Source: Flavobacteriaceae bacterium
Lineage (GTDB): Bacteria; Bacteroidota; Bacteroidia; Flavobacteriales; Flavobacteriaceae
DNA: 33,870 bases
Reading direction: 5' to 3'
Assembly (NCBI GenBank): GCA_947378465.1
Contig: CANCJZ010000006.1
Span: 1-33,870 of the forward strand
Within the stretch, counting starts at the first letter, position 1. Every line of letters begins with the position of its first letter. Of this stretch, positions 17,425 through 27,217 are shown piece after piece. A program made the translations under genes and the position numbers. The notes beneath the pieces were generated by a model, which did no database searches, was not told where the DNA came from, and saw nothing but the letters and a program-made list of their open reading frames with translations.

Positions 17425-19692
17425 ATGAGGAATTTAAAGAATGCCATTTTTTATATAGGAGTTACTGGTGGATTTACAGCCTTAATGTTTTGGATTGTAT
17501 CCAAAGGTAAGTCCCTCGAAATTGGAAGGGAAATAGTTGCTCACTCTTCAAAAGACACCTTACTCAATCAATTTATAGTTTCGATAGTTCACAATTTAGA
17601 GCATCCATTAGCGTTATTGTTGCTTCAAATTATTGTCATCATTATAGTAGCGCGATTATTTGGATGGATCTTTAGAAAGATCGGTCAACCCACGGTTATT
17701 GGGGAAATTATTGCAGGTATCGCCCTTGGACCCTCCTTATTTGGGATGTATTACCACGATTTGCAAGTGGGATTGTTTCCTGATGCCTCGATGGGGAATT
17801 TGCAAATTTTAAGTCAAATCGGTTTGATCCTTTTTATGTTTGTCATTGGGATGGAGCTTGATTTGAAAGTATTAAAAAACAAAGCTAATGATGCGGTTGT
17901 CATCAGTCATGCGAGTATCGTGATTCCTTTTACCCTGGGAATTGGATTGTCCTATTATATTTATGATCAATTCGCCCCTGTGGGTGTTGAATTCCTGTCG
18001 TTCAGTTTGTTTATGGGAATTGCGATGAGTATTACCGCCTTCCCCGTATTGGCTCGAATAGTACAAGAACGAGGGATTCACAAAACCAAGTTAGGAACGA
18101 TTGTAATTACCTGTGCTGCCGCAGATGACATCACTGCTTGGTGTATCTTAGCTGCGGTTATTGCAATTGTAAAGGCCGGTACTTTTGCCAGCTCACTTTA
18201 TATCATTATGTTGGCTTTCGCCTATGTATTGACGATGTTGTTTTTAGTAAAACCCTTCTTAAAGAAAATTGGTGATTTGTATTCTTCCAGTGAAAACTTG
18301 AGCAAACCCGTGGTTGCTATTTTCTTAGTAACATTAATATCTTCGGCTTATTTGACTGAAATTATTGGGATTCATGCTTTGTTTGGCGCGTTTATGACAG
18401 GTGCTATTATGCCTGATATTACCAAGTTCCGAAATGTATTTATTGAAAAAGTTGAGGACATTGCCGTGATTCTTTTCCTTCCATTATTCTTTGTGTTCAC
18501 AGGAATTCGAACTGAAATCGGATTGATTAATGACTCCTATTTATGGGAAGTTACTGGTTTGATTATTCTTGTTGCTGTTGTAGGGAAGTTTTTTGGAAGT
18601 GCCTTGGCGGCCAAATTTGTGGGACAAAATTGGAAAGACAGTTTGACTATCGGTGCCTTGATGAATACGCGAGGGTTGATGGAATTAGTAGTATTGAATA
18701 TTGGATATGAGCTAGGGGTGCTTTCCCCAAAGATATTCACTATGATGGTCATTATGGCCTTGGTAACTACTTTTATGACTGGGCCTGCTATTGATATTAT
18801 CAATTTTGTTTTCAAAACCAAAGATGTCATCATCCCGCGAGATATTTTACACAATCAATTCAAAATATTAATTTCCTTTGGAAACAATGAAAAAGGGAAA
18901 TCACTATTGCGTTTAGCTAATAGTTTTGTCAAAAAACAACAAGACAAATCAAATATTACTGCACTACATCTTTCTCTTAGTGATGAAATGCACGCTTATA
19001 ATTTGGAAGAATATGAAAATGAAATCTTTCACCCTTTATTAAATGAATCAGAATTATTGCATCAAGAAATATCTACCATCTTCAAAGCTACAGTGGATAT
19101 TGAAACGGATATTGCGGATATTGCAACGAAGGGAGATTATGATTTGATTTTGGTTGGTTTAGGAAAATCAATCTTTGAAGGTTCGCTTTTAGGGAAAATC
19201 CTCGGGTTTACGACTCGTATTATTAATCCCGATCGATTGTTGGATAAGTTTACTGGAAAAGAAGGCTTGTTTGTCAATTCGCCTTTTGATGACCGTACTC
19301 GTTTGATTATTTCTAAATGTAAAAGACCTTTAGGGATTTTGGTAGATAAAGATTTGCAAACTGTAAATCACGTATTTGTTCCTATCTTTAATTTAGAAGA
19401 TCTCTTTTTAGTAGATTATGCTCAAAAATTAATTTACAATAACAATTCGATGATCACCATCATTGACATTAATGAAGAAATTAAAAAGGACTTCGAATTG
19501 GCGAAAGCCATCACCGAATTGAAAAACAACTATAGCGCTAATGTAGCTTTGTTGGATGAAAAAGAAATGAAGGCAGGATTTTTAGCACAACAAGACTTGA
19601 TGATGTTGAGCTTAGAAAGCTGGAAAAACTTGGTGGATTCTCAGAGTATTTGGTTGACTAACGTTCCTTCTACTTTGATTATAAAACCTTAG
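17425..19692 (+). CDS. CPA2-type cation:proton antiporter with C-terminal UspA-like cytoplasmic region
   Basis: GQPTVIGEIIAGIALGPSLFG, GMELDLKVLK, SITAFPVLARIVQERGIHKTKLGTIVITCAAADDITAWCILA, MNTRGLMELVVLNIG. Confidence 0.92.
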   Translation: MRNLKNAIFYIGVTGGFTALMFWIVSKGKSLEIGREIVAHSSKDTLLNQFIVSIVHNLEHPLALLLLQIIVIIIVARLFGWIFRKIGQPTVIGEIIAGIALGPSLFGMYYHDLQVGLFPDASMGNLQILSQIGLILFMFVIGMELDLKVLKNKANDAVVISHASIVIPFTLGIGLSYYIYDQFAPVGVEFLSFSLFMGIAMSITAFPVLARIVQERGIHKTKLGTIVITCAAADDITAWCILAAVIAIVKAGTFASSLYIIMLAFAYVLTMLFLVKPFLKKIGDLYSSSENLSKPVVAIFLVTLISSAYLTEIIGIHALFGAFMTGAIMPDITKFRNVFIEKVEDIAVILFLPLFFVFTGIRTEIGLINDSYLWEVTGLIILVAVVGKFFGSALAAKFVGQNWKDSLTIGALMNTRGLMELVVLNIGYELGVLSPKIFTMMVIMALVTTFMTGPAIDIINFVFKTKDVIIPRDILHNQFKILISFGNNEKGKSLLRLANSFVKKQQDKSNITALHLSLSDEMHAYNLEEYENEIFHPLLNESELLHQEISTIFKATVDIETDIADIATKGDYDLILVGLGKSIFEGSLLGKILGFTTRIINPDRLLDKFTGKEGLFVNSPFDDRTRLIISKCKRPLGILVDKDLQTVNHVFVPIFNLEDLFLVDYAQKLIYNNNSMITIIDINEEIKKDFELAKAITELKNNYSANVALLDEKEMKAGFLAQQDLMMLSLESWKNLVDSQSIWLTNVPSTLIIKP

Positions 19693-22169
19693 AACCCTAA
19701 GTCCAATACATAAGAGATTTTCAATGCTAAATTGTCTTCAAATTTAGGTAATCCATTAGGTCCATAACGGTAGAAAAAAGTCAATCCTATTCCTTTATAA
19801 ATTGAATTGGCTTCTACACCACTTTCAATATAACCTTTGTCAAGCGTTTTGTATTCAAATCCTATATGACGATCGGCATGATCCATAGTTCCCCAAGCTA
19901 AACGAGTAACTACTGAGATTAGCGGTTTGATTTTGTAGGCTATTTTTACTTTGTTAAAAGTATGTCTTGCTTGAAAAGTCATGTACTTGCTGGAGAAAAA
20001 CTCATTGAAATACATTGTTTCAAAACTATTTTTACCTGCGAAAGTGATTCTTTTTAATAGTGTGTCTTTATTCAAATTATTAGGCGCCACACTGTAGAGA
20101 TTGGTCAAAGGAACATCTCCAAAAGCAAACCCCCCTTGAAAAATGAAGGAGCTGACTTGTCCTGTTAAGTAAGGGATTTCATGAAATACTCTAAAATCTA
20201 TTTTGGAAAAGTTAAAGCTGTTTCCAAGAACATTAGGAATGGATTTGGTGTATTGAAATGAGAATTTTGGGTATTTCTTTTCAATCTCTAATCGTCCAGT
20301 AGAAGTTTGCATATAACTACTAAAAGGATTCCACTGTAAGGCAAATTGAGCTGAAGTAATGTTAAACTGTGAAAAAGAGGTGTCGTTTAGTAAATAGGTA
20401 TAATCAAATAAAGGATGTACTTCACTGCGTGCAATACCAAAATAGGTTTCAGTTTTAGGAATGTATTTACTTTCTATAAAAGCAGAAAAGGTTTTGTGAT
20501 TGTAAAAAGTAGAGATGTTAATTGGTCGTGGATCGTAAATTTTAAACCTTCGCGATTCTGTGGCAAATTGTATTTGACCAATCTCTTTCAAATCGTCGGC
20601 ATAGGACACACTTACCCAAGTATTGGTTTCCTTATCAAGTAAATAGGAAGGTGTAAAACCATACTTGAGTTTTTGATCTTTTATTCCATAAGCTCCATAA
20701 ACACTTACCTTATATTTTTCGGATAATTTATTGTTGGTTACGCCTCCAATTCCAAAACGGAATCCTTCAAAGTTGTTGTATTTTACCAAGCTTCTTAAGT
20801 CTACGTCAATAATGTTGACCGGAAAATAGCCATTGAATATTTTTCGTCCCAAAAAGAGTTTGTGTTCAATATTCTCCGCTAATGACAAACTGTCTAGGCT
20901 GGTGTAGGTTTTGATTTTTCGAACATCTAAGGTGTCTTTTTTAAAAGCATTCCAGTATTTGTCGGGTTTTGACATACTCACATCGGGAACATCAATTTTT
21001 ATTTTAGGATGTTTAAAAGCAACTTCTTTATTGATTTCAATATCATAAGGAGTGGAAACCAGTTTGATATAAGTATGGTCAGAGGCATTTTTGGAAACGC
21101 CTTCTAAGCCCGAAGTGAATTTAATAGTACCGCCTAAAATATTCAAATCTTCGGCATTATTTCCTTTAACCACGGTGAATTTACGTTGTTCCGGAAACCA
21201 AAGATTATAGTCTTTCATATAATTGAAAGTATAAAGCGCATTGATGTTTACAATCCCATAAATTCTAAAAAAAGCTTTGGCAACTGCATTGCTCTCGGCA
21301 TCAATATACAGCAGTCCACGAAGTTTATTATCGTGAAGTTTCTTGGGTTGAAAATAAATACGATATACATTTCGACCTTGAATCTGTAAAGTATCAATTA
21401 GTTTAAATACATATAGTTTCCGTCCATAACTCGAGATGGGATTGTGGATGGACATTTCCAAAATATCTAATTGATTATCATAAAGAGAATACGAAACTAA
21501 ATTTAACCCAAGATATTCATATAAAGGTTTTTGAAATCCAGCCATTCGAGCGGCGATGACAGTTTCTTTAGTGTTTTTTTTACTAAACTGAATTAAATTC
21601 ACTTTTTCAGTTTGATAAATATGTTGCTTTTCAACTAGTTTTTTAAACTTATAATTAGTGGAGTCTAATTTGATTTTGGCTGCACCAAACCAATTGTGTT
21701 TGACGATAGTGTCAATTTTATTGGAAATAGAATCCGGATTGGCAGAAACTAATAAGTGCTCGTAATTTTTGTATTCAAATGATTTAAGAGCGCGTTCGGG
21801 TTGGTTTTTGTCCTTGCTTTCAATCACCTTTTTGATGATGGCATTGACTTGTGATTCAGAGTAAATGTCCTTCTCTTTAAGGGATGTATTGGAAACCAGT
21901 TTGATTAACAAAGTGCGTGCTCCTTCGGTCAAATAATAATTTTTGTCGTAATACCCTTTGCAAGTTAGCAGCAAAGGTTTGTTGTCGTTTATAATATCAA
22001 CGTCGAACTTTCCTTCCCAATCGGTTTCAGTAACGGTATTGTTGTAGAATATTTTGACAAAGGCAATAGGTACGGTGGTGTCAAAATCAATTACTTGACC
22101 TTGCATGGTCTTTTGAGAAAAGACCAAAGAGCTTATCAGAAAAAAACAAATAATCCAAAAATTCTTCAT
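19689..22169 (-). CDS. DUF5686 / carboxypeptidase-like regulatory domain outer membrane protein
   Basis: Signal peptide MKNFWIICFFLISSLVFSQK, CarboxypepD_reg-like plug MQGQVIDFDTTVPIAFVKIFYNNTVTETDWEGKFDV, long beta-strand-rich C-terminus. Confidence 0.8.
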   Translation of the reverse strand: MKNFWIICFFLISSLVFSQKTMQGQVIDFDTTVPIAFVKIFYNNTVTETDWEGKFDVDIINDNKPLLLTCKGYYDKNYYLTEGARTLLIKLVSNTSLKEKDIYSESQVNAIIKKVIESKDKNQPERALKSFEYKNYEHLLVSANPDSISNKIDTIVKHNWFGAAKIKLDSTNYKFKKLVEKQHIYQTEKVNLIQFSKKNTKETVIAARMAGFQKPLYEYLGLNLVSYSLYDNQLDILEMSIHNPISSYGRKLYVFKLIDTLQIQGRNVYRIYFQPKKLHDNKLRGLLYIDAESNAVAKAFFRIYGIVNINALYTFNYMKDYNLWFPEQRKFTVVKGNNAEDLNILGGTIKFTSGLEGVSKNASDHTYIKLVSTPYDIEINKEVAFKHPKIKIDVPDVSMSKPDKYWNAFKKDTLDVRKIKTYTSLDSLSLAENIEHKLFLGRKIFNGYFPVNIIDVDLRSLVKYNNFEGFRFGIGGVTNNKLSEKYKVSVYGAYGIKDQKLKYGFTPSYLLDKETNTWVSVSYADDLKEIGQIQFATESRRFKIYDPRPINISTFYNHKTFSAFIESKYIPKTETYFGIARSEVHPLFDYTYLLNDTSFSQFNITSAQFALQWNPFSSYMQTSTGRLEIEKKYPKFSFQYTKSIPNVLGNSFNFSKIDFRVFHEIPYLTGQVSSFIFQGGFAFGDVPLTNLYSVAPNNLNKDTLLKRITFAGKNSFETMYFNEFFSSKYMTFQARHTFNKVKIAYKIKPLISVVTRLAWGTMDHADRHIGFEYKTLDKGYIESGVEANSIYKGIGLTFFYRYGPNGLPKFEDNLALKISYVLDLGF

Positions 22170-22301
22170 CCACTAAAATTAAAAGGGCAATGCAAAAGTA
22201 GGAATAATTACCACTTTGAAATCATTTAGAAAGCAGCTTTTAATAATGTTTTAACAAAAGCGGTATAAATTGGCTTTCTAGTCAGCTTCCACGGTATTAA
22301 T

Positions 22302-22332
22302 TAAATAAAAAACTCGGACATTGTCCGAGTTT
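22302..22332 (-). terminator. Rho-independent terminator of pyrH-frr
   Basis: AACTCGGACA-T-TGTCCGAGTT; on the minus strand followed by TTTTTATTTAA. Confidence 0.88.
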
Positions 22333-22349
22333 ATATATGATAGATGTAG

Positions 22350-22910
22350 TTACACCTTCATGATTTCAGCTTCCTTAGTTACCAAGTGCTCTTCAATTTT
22401 TTTGATAAAAGCATCGGTCATTTTTTGAACTGTTTCTTCTGCTACTTTACATGAGTCTTCTGAAGTCCCTTCTTTCTCTAATTTTTTAATATCTGTATTC
22501 GCATCTTTACGATGGTTACGGATACCTATTTTTGCCTCTTCCGCTTCGTGTTTGGCTTGTTTTACCAAGTCACGACGGCGCTCTTCTGTTAATGGCGGTA
22601 CACTTATGATGATAATATCACCGTTATTCATTGGGTTAAAACCTAAGTTAGCCACCATAATTGCTTTTTCAATAGGTTGTAACATGTTTTTTTCATAAGG
22701 TTGTATCGTGATGGTACGCGCGTCAGGCACATTGATGTTTGCAATTTGAGAAAGCGGTGTTTGAGAACCGTAATAATCAACAAAAACACTTCCTAACATT
22801 TGTGGTGATGCTTTTCCTGCACGAATGTTTAAAAAGGATTTCTCTAAATGCGCTACAGAACCATTCATTGCTTCTTTAGTGCTGTCTAAAATAAATTCAA
22901 TTTCTTCCAT
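22350..22910 (-). CDS. frr: Ribosome recycling factor
   Basis: HLEKSFLNIRAGKASPQMLGSVFVDYYGSQTPLSQIANINVPDARTITIQPY. Confidence 0.97.
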   Translation of the reverse strand: MEEIEFILDSTKEAMNGSVAHLEKSFLNIRAGKASPQMLGSVFVDYYGSQTPLSQIANINVPDARTITIQPYEKNMLQPIEKAIMVANLGFNPMNNGDIIIISVPPLTEERRRDLVKQAKHEAEEAKIGIRNHRKDANTDIKKLEKEGTSEDSCKVAEETVQKMTDAFIKKIEEHLVTKEAEIMKV

Positions 22911-22938
22911 TTTTATATAATTTTAGGTGGTTCGTGAA

Positions 22939-23646
22939 TTATACCGTTACCACTGTTCCTACATTTTCTCCTTCACAAATTTTCAATAAATTCCCTTTTT
23001 GATTCATATCAAAAACGACAATTGGTAATTTGTTTTCTTGACTTAATGTAAATGCCGTAGTGTCCATTACATTCAAACCTTTTTTCAATACTTCATCAAA
23101 AGTTATTTGGTCAAATTTAACCGCGTTTTTGTCTTTTTCAGGATCAGCAGTATAAACCCCATCAACGCGAGTTCCTTTTAGGATAACATCTGCATGTACT
23201 TCAACCCCGCGCAATACCGCTGCTGTATCCGTAGTGAAATATGGATTTCCTGTTCCTGCTCCAAAAATAACGATACGTCCTTTTTCTAAATGACGAACCG
23301 CTCTTCTTTTAATATAAGGTTCTGCAATCGCTTCAATTTTTAAAGCGGTTTGCAAACGAGTCAACATTCCTTTGTCTTCTAAAGCTCCTTGTAATGCCAT
23401 ACCATTAATTACGGTTGCAAGCATTCCCATATAATCCCCTTGAACTCTATCCATTCCATTACTTGCTCCTGCCACTCCTCTGAAAATGTTCCCTCCGCCA
23501 ATTACAATTGCAATTTCAACACCTCTGTCGTGTAATTGTTTGATTTCATCTGCATATTCGGAAAGTATTTTTGGGTCAATTCCATATTGGCGTTCTCCCA
23601 TTAATGCTTCCCCGCTCAATTTTAAAAGTATTCTTTTATATTTCAT
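22939..23646 (-). CDS. pyrH: UMP kinase
   Basis: [78 protein letters not shown]; start at 23646. Confidence 0.97.
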   Translation of the reverse strand: MKYKRILLKLSGEALMGERQYGIDPKILSEYADEIKQLHDRGVEIAIVIGGGNIFRGVAGASNGMDRVQGDYMGMLATVINGMALQGALEDKGMLTRLQTALKIEAIAEPYIKRRAVRHLEKGRIVIFGAGTGNPYFTTDTAAVLRGVEVHADVILKGTRVDGVYTADPEKDKNAVKFDQITFDEVLKKGLNVMDTTAFTLSQENKLPIVVFDMNQKGNLLKICEGENVGTVVTV

Positions 23647-23719
23647 TACAGTTTTGTTTTTCGATTGGAGTTTCGGTTTTGCAAGCACACAGCAATCTTT
23701 ACATTGTTGTTTTGCGTTG

Positions 23720-23727
23720 CAAATATA
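23720..23727 (-). promoter_or_regulatory. Putative -7 box upstream of pyrH-frr
   Basis: Minus strand reads TATATTTG, ~75 bp upstream of the pyrH start. Confidence 0.45.
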
Positions 23728-23831
23728 TACATTAGTTTTTTATTTTTTTTTAACAAAAATCATCTTGTGTAACATTTCTTACTGTGAATTATTCCTTGCT
23801 TTTGTATTTTCGCCCCAACAAACAAACAAAA

Positions 23832-24443
23832 ATGAAAACAATAATTACAAACAGCCTTATTCATAGTTATACTTATAAGGAGTATAGAGATTTGGTAGCA
23901 CAATATGCTCTTGAAGGTAAAACCTCTGGAAATATTCAAACGCCTGACTATATTAATTACACTAAATTAAACGAAGCTCGTATGCATCGTTTAGACAAAA
24001 CTTTGCAAATTACAGAGCAAACAGGCGATTTCTTAGCCCAATTGAACGGTGACTTCCTTTGGATTGTTATTGCGGAAACTTGGTGTGGCGATGCTGCTCA
24101 AGTAACCCCTGTAATTCATAAAATGGCAGAAGCATCCACTCATATTGAACTGCGAATTGTACTTAGAGATGAGCAAGAAGAGCTGATGAATTTGTTTTTA
24201 ACCAATGGAACGAAGTCTATTCCTAAGTTGATTATCATTGATAAAAACACCTTTGAAGTTATCGCGGACTTTGGTCCACGACCTGCAGGCGCCAAACAAT
24301 TAATTGTGGATTACAAAGCTGCTCATGGCGTTGTAGATGAAACCGCTAAAATTGAATTGCAAAAATGGTATTTAAATAATAAAGGAGTTGAAATTCAAAA
24401 CGAAATCATTGCTTTATTAGAAAATGCAACTGCAAAAGTCTAA
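23832..24443 (+). CDS. Thioredoxin-like family protein with WCGDA in place of a CXXC motif
   Basis: LWIVIAETWCGDAAQVTPVIHKMAEAS...ELRIVLRDEQEELMNLFLTNGTKSIPKLIIID: thioredoxin fold pattern with cis-Pro region SIPKLI; start MKTIITNS at 23832. Confidence 0.8.
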   Translation: MKTIITNSLIHSYTYKEYRDLVAQYALEGKTSGNIQTPDYINYTKLNEARMHRLDKTLQITEQTGDFLAQLNGDFLWIVIAETWCGDAAQVTPVIHKMAEASTHIELRIVLRDEQEELMNLFLTNGTKSIPKLIIIDKNTFEVIADFGPRPAGAKQLIVDYKAAHGVVDETAKIELQKWYLNNKGVEIQNEIIALLENATAKV

Positions 24444-25132
24444 TCTAATGACGCTTCAAATGCTTCAGGGGAAATGCCGTTAACCACCGAGTATTCCCCT
24501 ATTTTTGTGCGTCTCAAAGCAGTCAAGTGGCCTCCTGATTGCAAGGCTACTCCAAAATCATACGCCAAAGAACGAATATAAGTTCCTTTGCTACAACTTA
24601 CTCTAAAATCAATCTCAGGCAATTCAATTCGGGTAATTTCAAACTCGTATATGGTGGTTTTGCGCGATTCAATAACAACTTCGGTTCCTTCTCTTGCGTG
24701 TTCGTACAAACGGATACCGTCTTTTTTGATTGCGGAAAACACAGGAGGTTTTTGATCGATTTCTCCTAAGAATTGTAGTGTAGTGGCTTGAATTAATGCC
24801 GCGGTGATGTGCGCTGTTGGGAAAGTAGCATCTACTTCGGTTTCCAAATCGTATGAGGGAGTAGTAGCGCCAACAGTTATTGTGCCTGTGTATTCTTTAG
24901 CTTGCGCTTGAATCTCGGTAATTTTTTTGGTAAATTTTCCGGTGCAAATAATCAACAGTCCTGTAGCCAATGGATCTAAAGTGCCTGCATGTCCAATTTT
25001 GAACTTCTTAGGCAAATCGTATTTGCGTTTAAGGATGTATTTTAGCTTGTTTACTGCTTGAAATGACGACCATTTTAAAGGTTTATCTATCAGCAGAATC
25101 TCACCGTTTAGGAAGTCTTCAGCAGTTTTCAA
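24440..25132 (-). CDS. truB: tRNA pseudouridine(55) synthase
   Basis: GEILLIDKPLKWSSFQAVNKLKY, KIGHAGTLDPLATGLLIICTGKFTKKI, RVSCSKGTYIRSLAYDFG. Confidence 0.96.
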   Translation of the reverse strand: MKTAEDFLNGEILLIDKPLKWSSFQAVNKLKYILKRKYDLPKKFKIGHAGTLDPLATGLLIICTGKFTKKITEIQAQAKEYTGTITVGATTPSYDLETEVDATFPTAHITAALIQATTLQFLGEIDQKPPVFSAIKKDGIRLYEHAREGTEVVIESRKTTIYEFEITRIELPEIDFRVSCSKGTYIRSLAYDFGVALQSGGHLTALRRTKIGEYSVVNGISPEAFEASLD

Positions 25133-25138
25133 AAGCGT

Positions 25139-25948
25139 CTATTTGTTGATGGTGAAATAAATTAATAAGGCGGTACCGGCAACGATACGATAGTATCCCC
25201 AAGGTTTGAATCCGTATTTTTTGATGATTCCAATAAACAATTTAATGGCTAATATGGCCACAACAAAGGCAATGACATTTCCTAAAAGGAAGAACTTCAT
25301 ATTGTCTTTGGACTGTAATAACAATTCATATCCTTTTAGTTGCGATACTTCAAAGGTTTTTAAGAACAACGAATAAACGGTTACCGCTAACATGGTTGGT
25401 ACGGCTAGGAAAAAAGAAAATTCCGCTGCGGTGTCACGCGTTAATCCTTGTTGCATTCCTCCAATGATAGAAGCAGCAGAACGACTTGTTCCAGGCATCA
25501 TGGCTAAACATTGCCAAAATCCAATGGTCACCGCTTTTTTAATAGTGATGTTTTCTTCGTTAGCAATTACAGGGTTTTTGAATACGTTGTCAATAAAGAG
25601 CAATACAAATCCTCCAACGATTAATACAATAGCAATGGGAATAGGGTTGCCTAAGATGGCGTCAATTTTGTCGTCAAACAATTTTCCTAAAATTAAGGCT
25701 GGCATCACAGCACAAGCCAACTTTACATAGAAATTGATTTTAGTAAAGTCGAAAAACTTTTTCCAATACAAAACAACTACCGCCAAGATGGCTCCAAACT
25801 GAATGGATACTTGAAATAGTTTTACAAATTCATCTTCTTGAATTCCAAAGAACGAACTGGTAAATATCATATGGGCCGTAGAAGAAACCGGTAAGTATTC
25901 TGTCAATCCTTCTACAATAGCAATGATGATAGCTTGAATAGTATCCAT
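25139..25948 (-). CDS. uppP: Undecaprenyl-diphosphate phosphatase
   Basis: AIIIAIVEGLTEYLPVSSTAHMIF and MMPGTSRSAASIIGGMQQGLTRDTAAEFSFFLAVPTM: BacA/UppP motifs. Confidence 0.96.
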   Translation of the reverse strand: MDTIQAIIIAIVEGLTEYLPVSSTAHMIFTSSFFGIQEDEFVKLFQVSIQFGAILAVVVLYWKKFFDFTKINFYVKLACAVMPALILGKLFDDKIDAILGNPIPIAIVLIVGGFVLLFIDNVFKNPVIANEENITIKKAVTIGFWQCLAMMPGTSRSAASIIGGMQQGLTRDTAAEFSFFLAVPTMLAVTVYSLFLKTFEVSQLKGYELLLQSKDNMKFFLLGNVIAFVVAILAIKLFIGIIKKYGFKPWGYYRIVAGTALLIYFTINK

Positions 25949-26193
25949 TATTTTTTTGTTGGATTTTTAAAGATAGAGTAAATAGTGATTCCAAATCCAA
26001 TCAACACCATAGTTGGAGCCAAACGAATTCTTCTGAAGCTAAACAATTCTGCTTCGTTAAATACTTTTGCATTATCACTACCTCCTCCAGTCATTAGGAT
26101 AAAGCCCAAAGCTATTACCCCTATACCGATAAATAGTATTTTATAATTTTCACTTTCAAAAAGAAAGCCTTTTTTGTTTTCGTTATTTTTCAT
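25948..26193 (-). CDS. DUF3098 family small membrane protein
   Basis: 81 aa, two TM segments, LMTGGGSDN and FSFRRIRLAPTMVLIGFGITIYSIF, located between ftsX and uppP as commonly seen in Bacteroidota. Confidence 0.8.
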   Translation of the reverse strand: MKNNENKKGFLFESENYKILFIGIGVIALGFILMTGGGSDNAKVFNEAELFSFRRIRLAPTMVLIGFGITIYSIFKNPTKK

Positions 26194-26208
26194 GAGTTGA
26201 AGCTGTAT

Positions 26209-27087
26209 TTAGTATAAGTCGTCTGTTCGTAAATTTAAAAAACGTTGTGTTGCAAAATAGGTGCTGATTCCAGTGATGATTACTCCTAGAACCAAAACCC
26301 CTGTCAATACTAAAATGGTTAAAAGTTGATCTTTAAAGATGTCTATTGTTGGAAAATTTGTTTGAATATAAATCAATACTCCTGTTAATGCAATCACCGC
26401 TAGAACAGAACCTATTACTCCTAATACAATGCCTCTAATGATAAAAGGGCGACGGATAAATGCCTTAGTAGCACCCACCATCTGCATGGTTTTGATGATA
26501 AATCGATTGGCATAAATAGACAAACGCAAAGAACTGTTGATTAATAAAAACGAAATAAGTGCAAATACTCCGCTAAAAATCAAAATCCACATACTGATCT
26601 TTTTTACATTGTCGTTGACTAAGGTGATCAATTGTTTGTCGTACACAATATCACCCACCATAGTGTTTTTGCGCAATTGACGCTCTGCTTTTGAAAACCC
26701 AGGATTGGTTACATAGTCGGCTTTCAAATGGATATCAAATGAATTTTGTAAAGGATTAACTCCAAGGAATTGCATAAAATCTTCTCCAAATACCTTTTTG
26801 TGTTCGCGAGCTGCCGCTTCTTTGGATACATATTTAAAGTCTTTGGCAAACGGAGCCAATTTAAGTTCTCCTTCAAACGCTTTCAGTATGCTGTCGTTCG
26901 CTTCGTTTTTAAAGAAAACGGTCATTACGATGTCTTCTTTGAAGTTGTCGGATAATCGTTTCGAATTTATCACAAACAACCCCAATAACCCTAGTAAAAA
27001 CAATACTAGGAATACGCTCAATACTACCGAAAAATAGGAGGTAATTACCCTGCGTTTTTGAAACTTATCAAAATTAGAAGATGCCAT
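26209..27087 (-). CDS. ftsX: Cell division protein FtsX (permease)
   Basis: Four TM topology; VFFKNEANDSILKAFEGELK; FIIKTMQMVGATKAFIRRPFIIRGIVLGVIGS. Confidence 0.9.
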   Translation of the reverse strand: MASSNFDKFQKRRVITSYFSVVLSVFLVLFLLGLLGLFVINSKRLSDNFKEDIVMTVFFKNEANDSILKAFEGELKLAPFAKDFKYVSKEAAAREHKKVFGEDFMQFLGVNPLQNSFDIHLKADYVTNPGFSKAERQLRKNTMVGDIVYDKQLITLVNDNVKKISMWILIFSGVFALISFLLINSSLRLSIYANRFIIKTMQMVGATKAFIRRPFIIRGIVLGVIGSVLAVIALTGVLIYIQTNFPTIDIFKDQLLTILVLTGVLVLGVIITGISTYFATQRFLNLRTDDLY

Positions 27088-27152
27088 AAATTGTTATTTA
27101 AGCCGTAAAAATAAAAAAGAAATTTGGTTCTTACAGAATATAACGTTTAAAG

Positions 27153-27183
27153 TTTTGACTTTATTACAATAAACGTATTTTTG
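27153..27183 (+). promoter_or_regulatory. Bacteroidota-type promoter of the WG-repeat/YwqK pair
   Basis: TTTTG (27153-27157) - 18 nt - TATTTTTG (27176-27183), start codon ~35 nt downstream. Confidence 0.6.
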
Positions 27184-27217
27184 ATGCATCATTTTTTCCC
27201 ATCCTTATTATTTCTTT

